A stretch of 41,025 bases of DNA from assembly GCA_017416705.1 (NCBI GenBank), contig JAFQBG010000018.1:1-41025 (forward strand), given 5' to 3'. The translations under genes were made by a program, and so were the position numbers. The stretch comes from Bacteroidaceae bacterium (lineage in GTDB: Bacteria; Bacteroidota; Bacteroidia; Bacteroidales; Bacteroidaceae). Every line of letters begins with the position of its first letter. Position 1 is the first letter of the stretch. Below the pieces are notes generated by a model. It searched no databases. It worked only from the letters and a program-made list of their open reading frames with translations, and was not told the DNA's origin. Of this stretch, positions 35,653 through 41,025 are shown piece after piece.

Positions 35653-36345
35653 ATGAAGAAACTTATATTAACCCTAATCGTTGCATTTGCCACCCTGTGT
35701 GGCTTTGCACAGGAGATTGTGAAAAAGAATGCAACCTTTGAAGATTATCTCCCTTTGTTTAACGAAGCAGGATATAATGTGTTTAGCTACGATATATCCT
35801 CGCTAAAAGATGTTGCTTCCTTGGCAACTTTAACCGTGCTCGAGTATGTAAAAGGTGAAGAGGTCGAAAGCAAATATGCCAACGAAGCTCTAATATCTAC
35901 TTTGCTCAAGATAAGTGAATTTGACGAGGACGCACAACGCAGAATAAAAGATAAAGGGAGTGCCTACGACGAAGAGAATGATATTTACCGCTTGGCGACC
36001 AAACTTAATATATCATTCACTCCTCTCTTTAATGACTCTATCCAACAGGTGAGTTTCGAACTGACAGGAACAGAAAGTATCGGTAGCTTTTCGTCGTGGA
36101 TGATTTTACGCGACAACCGTGTAGATAAATCTCACCGCAGACTCAACTATTATCTGCGTCCGTTTAAATTGGAGATATTTGAAAAAGGAAAATTTATTCC
36201 GCTTTTGATGTATGGCTCAGCTTGGTGGGATGCCGATTGCGAGTATTATCGTTTTTGTGGCGATAGTGAACTCTCGCCAGATATGACAAGTGAGCTGTTG
36301 AAAGATTCTCCGCATTATTTTATCATAGGAGTAAAATTTGAATAA
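35653..36345 (+). CDS. Exported protein of unknown function (cassette gene A)
   Basis: A 230-residue protein with signal peptide MKKLILTLIVAFATLCGFAQ. The mature part has no motif I can assign with confidence; it recalls, from memory, a Bacteroides exported family annotated DUF5041 (YLPLFNEAGYNVFSYDISSL, RRLNYYLRPFKLEIFEKGKF, then CGDSELSPDMTSELLKDSPH). It is likely periplasmic or surface-exposed. The signal-peptide DNA is nearly the same as in the three following coding units. It starts 13 bases after the IS right end, so any native promoter has been separated from it, and ends five bases before the next gene. Confidence 0.7.
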   Translation: MKKLILTLIVAFATLCGFAQEIVKKNATFEDYLPLFNEAGYNVFSYDISSLKDVASLATLTVLEYVKGEEVESKYANEALISTLLKISEFDEDAQRRIKDKGSAYDEENDIYRLATKLNISFTPLFNDSIQQVSFELTGTESIGSFSSWMILRDNRVDKSHRRLNYYLRPFKLEIFEKGKFIPLLMYGSAWWDADCEYYRFCGDSELSPDMTSELLKDSPHYFIIGVKFE

Positions 36346-36350
36346 ATAAT

Positions 36351-38435
36351 ATGAAAAAACTATTTTTAACCCTTGTCGTTGCATTTGCCACCGTTTGTGG
36401 CATTGCGCAGGAGAGCATAACGGTAGAATATCCCTACTACGAGACTATCAATACCCGATTCTTTGATATTTCAAAGGTCGTTGCCGATAAGGAAGCTACT
36501 GTTCTTGAGGTCTATTTTTATGCAGTTGACAACATAACCGTCGATGCGGATGCCGTGCTTGTCGGTAACACGACTGGCAAGCACTATAAGCTATTGCGTA
36601 GCGAGGGCGTAGAGATTGGGCAGGCGACAAGCATGCCACTAAGTGGCTTTATGAAAGGAGTCCTCCATTTTGAGCCATTGGACACGGAAGACCATTCTTT
36701 TGATTTCGACGGTGGCAAGAGCGGTTGGAACCTGAAAGGCGTATCATTGAAAGAATACAGCCTGAAAGAGGTAATCGGTAAAGACAAGAAATGGGGCAAG
36801 ATGACACAATCGCCCTTTATTGGTAATTACGTACATGACAGCATAAGGGTGGAGTGTGAAATTAGAAACAGCAATGAGCCTGTTGTTCTCTTCAATCCAT
36901 TTGGTTTCGAGGATAGGGATAGCGAATTCACAGATGATTTCACATACACATTCCCTGTATTCAATGCTACATGTTTCTACCTTAAGGTCGGTAGAAAAGC
37001 ATATCCTGTGCTGGCTTGGCCCGGTGATACAGTAAAGGTCATTTATGACGGCAACAATAGCGTGCCTGAAATAATGGTGAGTGATACTGTCTTGCAGAAG
37101 AGTATTATGGAATATTACAGCTATGACAGAGAGAACGGAATATATGATTCGCCGGTTTCATATAATCTGTCGCCACTCAGTCTTTTTTATAAATATACCG
37201 AAGGTACTCTAAAACGCCATCTTATACGCCTGCAGAAATATATCGAAGAGCACCCGGGCTTTGATGAAAGGGCTGCATATTTTTACAGGACCAATATAAA
37301 GGCAGAGCAATTGGATGCAATGTGGAGTATGCTCAGGAGACGCAAACTGGAAGAAGCTCCCGAAGACTTGATTATGCTTGTAAAAGAACTGTCAACCGAT
37401 ATTCCTAACCCGCTTACATTGGGAAGGTACACTACATACATGTTGAAGAGTTATGTGAGTTATTGCGATAAGAACGGCTTGGGAGTACGGATCAATTGGC
37501 CCGACAAAGCCGCATTGCTTGAACAGGATCGGTTGGGTGTCATCAACCTGAGCAGAAAAGAGAAAAGAACTTTAGATGAGTACGAATACCTTACAAGTCT
37601 GAAACTGGCTTTGGCGATGGATAAAGTCGGCGATACCATAAGCGCGAAGAAAAGAGTGGAAAGGCTTGAGTCTGTGGACAAACGCTATACACAGATATGC
37701 GAAAAGTACAAGGTCGATACTCTGCCTTTGTGGAATAAGCAGAACTGTATGTTGATTGGCGATATTATGAAGACTCGTCGCGTCGTTGAGGATTTGCACC
37801 TGCCTGCCGAGGATTGCAAATATGCAATTTCTTTGCTTACGTATAATCAGCTTGCATCGGAAGAGAAGTCTGTAAATGATACCATAATATCGGCAGCAAT
37901 GGAGGGGCTTGAAGATTTCGCTCCTGCACAGGTGATTGTTGAACAGAACAATTATCTCCGTCGCTTGGAAGCCGGAGAACTTGAAGTAAGGTATTTGCGT
38001 AATTATGCCGACCTTACCCCTGAGACCCTTGTTGCCGATTCATTGCTTGCAACAATCCTTGAACCACATCGCGGAAAGGTGGTATATGCCGATTTCTGGG
38101 GTTCGTGGTGCGGACCGTGCAAGGAACAGCTGAAACATATGCAAGCGGTCAAGGATGAACTTAAAGGCAAGGATGTCGTCTATCTCTATTTTGCGAACAA
38201 TACCCCCGAAGATGTCCGCCAGGTGATTGTAAAGAAACTGGGGCTTTACGGTGATAATATATTCCATTATAATCTGCCTTATGAGCAGCAGGAGTCTATT
38301 GAGCGACTGTTGGGAGTCACAAGGTTCCCCACATTCATGCTCTTTGACAAGAACGGAAAGTTGGTCAGTTCCGATGCGCCGTTCCCACAATATTTAGATG
38401 CATTGATTAATGAAATAAATAAATGTTTGGAGTAA
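36351..38435 (+). CDS. Exported TlpA-like thioredoxin-domain protein (cassette gene B)
   Basis: A 694-residue exported protein with signal peptide MKKLFLTLVVAFATVCGIAQ. An N-terminal domain (about 21-140; TGKHYKLLRSEGVEIG and FDFDGGKSGWNLKGVSL) is shared with the next protein. A long helical middle follows. The C-terminal 130 residues are a thioredoxin-like domain with the redox pair in WCGPC at 586-590 and the cis-proline in RFPTFMLF near 660. It should act as a periplasmic thiol-disulfide reductase or a redox-tethered factor; its partner is unknown. It lies in an operon of cassette genes with gaps of 5 and 23 bases. Confidence 0.85.
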   Translation: MKKLFLTLVVAFATVCGIAQESITVEYPYYETINTRFFDISKVVADKEATVLEVYFYAVDNITVDADAVLVGNTTGKHYKLLRSEGVEIGQATSMPLSGFMKGVLHFEPLDTEDHSFDFDGGKSGWNLKGVSLKEYSLKEVIGKDKKWGKMTQSPFIGNYVHDSIRVECEIRNSNEPVVLFNPFGFEDRDSEFTDDFTYTFPVFNATCFYLKVGRKAYPVLAWPGDTVKVIYDGNNSVPEIMVSDTVLQKSIMEYYSYDRENGIYDSPVSYNLSPLSLFYKYTEGTLKRHLIRLQKYIEEHPGFDERAAYFYRTNIKAEQLDAMWSMLRRRKLEEAPEDLIMLVKELSTDIPNPLTLGRYTTYMLKSYVSYCDKNGLGVRINWPDKAALLEQDRLGVINLSRKEKRTLDEYEYLTSLKLALAMDKVGDTISAKKRVERLESVDKRYTQICEKYKVDTLPLWNKQNCMLIGDIMKTRRVVEDLHLPAEDCKYAISLLTYNQLASEEKSVNDTIISAAMEGLEDFAPAQVIVEQNNYLRRLEAGELEVRYLRNYADLTPETLVADSLLATILEPHRGKVVYADFWGSWCGPCKEQLKHMQAVKDELKGKDVVYLYFANNTPEDVRQVIVKKLGLYGDNIFHYNLPYEQQESIERLLGVTRFPTFMLFDKNGKLVSSDAPFPQYLDALINEINKCLE

Positions 38436-38458
38436 TGGACAATTATGCGAAAATAATT

Positions 38459-40312
38459 ATGAAAAAACTATTTTTAACCTTAATCGTTGCATTTGCCACT
38501 GCAGTATTGCTGTGGGCGTGTAGTAGTTCAAACAGGGTGGTAAGGTTTCCACTTGTGGGTGCATCAAACACAAGAATGCTGGTCTTTGAGAAGGTGGAAC
38601 TGACCGATACTGCTACAGTGCTGACAGTACGTGGTTTCAATGATCCTGAACACTGGATTAAAGTATCTCCAAGCATCCATCTTATAGCTCAAAATAAGGA
38701 ATATGAGTTGATTGGCAGTAAGGGTGTTGAGCCTGGCAAGGAGCTATTTATGCCAGAAGATGGTGATTCATGCTTTACGCTAATCTTTGAGCCACTGCCC
38801 AATGCATGCAGTGAGTTTGATTTTATTGACGCCGATGCAAAAAATGGTTGGCGTATGTACGGCATTGACCTTACCGGAAAAAAGGATGTGGCTAACCCCA
38901 CGGGGTTGCCGCGTGAACTGAAGCATACCTCCAAAGAGGCAAGTGACACACCGGAGTATGCCTACACATTTGGAGAGACAACGGTAAATATCCACCTGAT
39001 GGGCTATCGAGAGGGATGCGTCACCGACATTGTATTTCCTGTAAACTCTATGTTTGAGGGGCAGCGTAGCATTGATGTTGAGATAGACCCGGCAACAGGT
39101 ACAGGCAGCGTAACATTCATGCAATATGGCACAGGATGTGCTTTTCCCGTTGTCAATGGCTGCGGGTATGGGGAGTTCTTTATTGCGCCTAATGAAACAG
39201 TAGACCTTTATGTGAACCTTGCCTACATCAACCAGACATTGCAGTACAATTATGAGAACTACAAGAACCTTGCAGTAAAGGGGTGCTGGACCAAAGGAAG
39301 TGTATATGATGCGCTGAACAACCGTGACTCCGAAGATGTGATAGCATTGCCCGATTCCTTGCATATAGGTGAACTCATCCGCTACGATATGACTGCCGAT
39401 GAATTTACCGGCGCACTAATAGATTTCTACCGCGCCGTGTGCGAGCATGCCCATGCACAAAAGTCCGGTTCCTGGGCAAAGGAGATATGCAAGGCTGATG
39501 CATTCAATACCTGTCTCATTTTTCTCAACCAAGACTTTAGGCGCTGGGCGGAACGTGAAAGCAGTGTTCCTGCAGGTTATAAGCACGACCCGATATTGCC
39601 TGAGCATTATGCACGCATGTTCGCATGTGTTGACATCGAGAATCCATGGCTGCTGATGAATTACAGAAGTGAGGAGGTTGCAAAAGCGGCACAGAAAATG
39701 CAGTCCGGCAGCACAGACAGTACGCTTGCTTGCTGGGGCGCAGCCTTAGAGGCTGTGGGGAAAGCCTATAAGAATGAACTTACCGATTGTGAACTGCAAA
39801 CAATGCGCTCCTGGAGCAATCCGTTCTATGCCGATATGTGCGAGGATATTCTTCGCCATACAAGAGAAGCAATAGCAAAGAGCAGTCAAGATTTGGAGCA
39901 TGTGGAGGGTATTGCCCCCGAAGCACTGTTCCATGCCATAATTGCTCCCCATAAAGGCAAGGTGGTGCTGGTTGACTTCTGGAATACATGGTGCGGTCCC
40001 TGCCGTAATGCAATAAAAGAGATAGAACCACACAAGACCGGGCAACTCTCAAGTGATGACCTTGTATGGGTGTATATTGCAAACGAAACCTCGCCCATTG
40101 GGACTTATTCCAATATGATTACCGGTATCAAAGGTGTGCATTATCGCGTCAGTGACGCACAATGGGATTATTTGACAAGCAAAATGTTCGACATTGACGG
40201 CATACCGTCGTATGTGCTCGTGAACAGGGATGGCAGTTACTCATTGCGAAACGACTTGAGACGGCATTCCAATATGTTAAGCGTACTTAAAGAGGAACTG
40301 GAGAAGGAATAA
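38459..40312 (+). CDS. TlpA-like thioredoxin-domain lipoprotein (cassette gene C)
   Basis: A 617-residue protein. I chose ATG 38459 (MKKLFLTLIVAFATAVLLWA, then Cys 21) because it gives the signal sequence shared by the neighbours; here the sequence turns into a lipobox (LWAC), so this copy is lipid-anchored rather than cleaved after AQ. The N-terminal domain (KEYELIGSKGVEPGKELFMP, FDFIDADAKNGWRMYGIDL) is related to that of gene B. The C-terminal thioredoxin domain has WCGPC at 511-515 and IPSYVLVNRDG near 585. It probably forms a membrane-anchored partner of gene B. It follows B by 23 bases. Confidence 0.85.
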   Translation: MKKLFLTLIVAFATAVLLWACSSSNRVVRFPLVGASNTRMLVFEKVELTDTATVLTVRGFNDPEHWIKVSPSIHLIAQNKEYELIGSKGVEPGKELFMPEDGDSCFTLIFEPLPNACSEFDFIDADAKNGWRMYGIDLTGKKDVANPTGLPRELKHTSKEASDTPEYAYTFGETTVNIHLMGYREGCVTDIVFPVNSMFEGQRSIDVEIDPATGTGSVTFMQYGTGCAFPVVNGCGYGEFFIAPNETVDLYVNLAYINQTLQYNYENYKNLAVKGCWTKGSVYDALNNRDSEDVIALPDSLHIGELIRYDMTADEFTGALIDFYRAVCEHAHAQKSGSWAKEICKADAFNTCLIFLNQDFRRWAERESSVPAGYKHDPILPEHYARMFACVDIENPWLLMNYRSEEVAKAAQKMQSGSTDSTLACWGAALEAVGKAYKNELTDCELQTMRSWSNPFYADMCEDILRHTREAIAKSSQDLEHVEGIAPEALFHAIIAPHKGKVVLVDFWNTWCGPCRNAIKEIEPHKTGQLSSDDLVWVYIANETSPIGTYSNMITGIKGVHYRVSDAQWDYLTSKMFDIDGIPSYVLVNRDGSYSLRNDLRRHSNMLSVLKEELEKE

Positions 40313-40337
40313 GAATGATGTATATTGTGTGACACCT

Positions 40338-40465
40338 ATGAAAAAACTATTTTTAACCTTAATCGTTGCATTTGCCACAGTATGTGGCTTTGCACAGGAG
40401 AAAGTTTTGGACAATATATAACAAGAGATCTTGATGTGTTTGAAAAACTTATAAAAGCGTTGTGA
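40338..40465 (+). pseudogene. Decayed fourth cassette gene (signal peptide plus C-terminal remnant)
   Basis: ATG 40338 begins MKKLFLTLIVAFATVCGFAQ, the same signal peptide as in genes A-C, then EKVLDNI and a TAA at 40419-40421, only 27 residues. In another frame 40403-40465 reads SFGQYITRDLDVFEKLIKAL and a stop, like the last helix of a TlpA-type protein. A large internal deletion that joined the signal sequence to the last residues out of frame explains this best. It lies 25 bases after gene C and just before the terminator. Confidence 0.65.
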
Positions 40466-40486
40466 TATTACATATTGAGTTCAGAG

Positions 40487-40514
40487 CCCCTGCAACCTGC
40501 GTTGTAGGGGTTTC
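40487..40514 (+). terminator. Terminator of the cassette operon
   Basis: CCCCTGCAAC (40487-40496) pairs with GTTGTAGGGG (40501-40510; one G-U pair) around CTGC, followed by TTTC. It closes the operon of genes A-C and the remnant. Confidence 0.75.
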
Positions 40515-40955
40515 TTGTATTTATTGCCTGCCTCTTCTTGGCAACAACAGCCGATGTGCGATGTGCCACTGCTTGCTTTTAGATGATTAACAGCACTGCA
40601 ATACTTCCTGCTACGGCTTTTTTCGGTGCGAAGGTAGCAACAGGCGAGTGTTGCGGCTATCAAATTTATTTGAATAGACATTACCGAGCCGCCTTTTACT
40701 TTCGCGTAAGCAAAGTAAAACACTCTTAAGGATATTCACAAGGACAGGCAGAGTGATAAGGAATAATTGAAAATTCTTTGTCGCTCTTTTTTTTTGTCGC
40801 TTTACCAAACAATTTCTTTCTGCCCGTCGGGTAAATTTTTCCTATAATCCTTGTGAGGCTATATCCTTACCGTGTTGCCCTTGTATGCACATAAAAAATC
40901 TCGATAGCGAAAGCGCAGTGCATAAACATTAATCATCAATTAAAAGCATACAGTT
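40515..40955. other. Non-coding region with inverted repeats at window end
   Basis: No convincing gene is seen. It holds an inverted repeat at 40694-40720 (TTTTACTTT and AAAGTAAAA, 9-base spacer), a larger pair of 18-base arms at 40727-40744 and 40848-40869 (the right arm has a four-base insert), and a 7-bp pair TATGCAC/GTGCATA (40884-40890, 40918-40924). It may be the edge of another mobile segment or a structured leader of the gene starting at 40956. Confidence 0.45.
40727..40869. repeat. 143-bp element bounded by 18-bp inverted repeats
   Basis: The left arm TAAGGATATTCACAAGGA pairs with TCCTTGTGA and ATATCCTTA of the right arm, which has GGCT inserted between the two blocks. Similarity continues weakly inward (AGGAA-AATT on both sides). 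It could be a MITE-like relic or an extended RNA hairpin. Confidence 0.55.
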
Positions 40956-41025
40956 ATGACACATTCAGTTCACACATCGGCTTATGAGTTATTGCCATTT
41001 GAAGAGTACGGCAATAGAAGAAAAA
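40956..41025 (+). CDS. Partial gene cut by the window edge
   Basis: From ATG 40956 the frame is open to the end, reading MTHSVHTSAYELLPFEEYGN then RRK. There is no signal peptide or known motif in the 23 visible residues. No good promoter box is visible; the upstream 143-bp inverted-repeat structure may be its leader. I cannot name it. Confidence 0.35.
   Translation, partial: MTHSVHTSAYELLPFEEYGNRRK

Noticed and set aside
40694-40720. CTnDOT-type attachment core near the TTTTACTTT repeat
   Set aside because: Only TTTGC matches the known GTANNTTTGC core; the rest does not fit.
40481-40723. Minus-strand small frames (80 and 65 codons) after the cassette operon
   Set aside because: The 3' end of the first falls in the terminator hairpin and both are Arg/Lys/Cys-rich without a family; I keep them as possible but unsupported.
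1-41025. CRISPR arrays, tRNA and rRNA genes
   Set aside because: No regularly spaced repeats, no cloverleaf-like segments in the gaps and no rRNA-like stretches were noticed by eye; a tRNA scan would settle this.

Overview
The window is a piece of a Bacteroidales chromosome (Bacteroidota). The evidence is the set of Bacteroidales-specific families (DUF4831, DUF3256, the N-acetyl/N-succinylornithine transcarbamylase, the secG/lptE/sigma-54-activator block, a type IX-secretion-like C-terminal tail), promoters of the Bacteroidota type (TTTG, about 19 bp, TAnnTTTG), and little use of Shine-Dalgarno sites. Isoleucine is written very often as ATA in the core genes. I cannot name a genus; a gut or oral Prevotella/Muribaculaceae/Bacteroides-like organism is plausible. 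I saw no rRNA, tRNA or CRISPR array.

Layout. 1-2.7 kb: a non-coding stretch, an AraC-type regulator and a convergent CapA-type phosphoesterase; 18-bp direct repeats bracket the pair. 2.7-6.0 kb (minus): DUF4831 protein, ffh, folD. 6.3-8.7 kb (plus): hpt, adk, obgE, ended by a 46-bp perfect palindrome. 8.7-11.7 kb (minus): an overlapping operon rsmE-truA-EamA transporter-DUF3256. 11.9-15.2 kb (minus): recF, DUF721, nucleoside MFS transporter, bifunctional nuclease. 15.4-17.7 kb (plus): TPR membrane protein, ribH, an unnamed ATP-grasp protein. 17.8-22.7 kb (minus): a 1560-residue secreted multidomain protein followed by a 61-residue peptide gene. 23.1-27.9 kb (minus): SLC13-type transporter, sigma-54 activator without receiver domain, lptE, TPR protein, secG. 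28.1-34.3 kb (plus): a TamB-like giant, ornithine transcarbamylase-like enzyme and an SDR.

The last 6.7 kb is accessory. A frameshifted IS4-family element (about 34.33-35.64 kb) sits directly against an operon of exported proteins. Three full genes and one decayed remnant begin with almost the same signal-peptide DNA but continue into different mature parts; two are TlpA-like thioredoxin proteins with WCGPC active sites. A terminator, a 143-bp inverted-repeat structure and the start of another gene cut by the window edge follow.

The most interesting observations are the repeated signal-peptide cassette with diverging mature parts, the TamB-like gene whose transmembrane start has no ATG/GTG/TTG/CTG codon (ATA is the best candidate), the 18-bp repeats around araC-capA at the 3' end of folD, an 11-G tract upstream of the giant secreted protein, and the GAFTDA variant in the sigma-54 activator. 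I did not find a clearly new defence or biosynthetic system.
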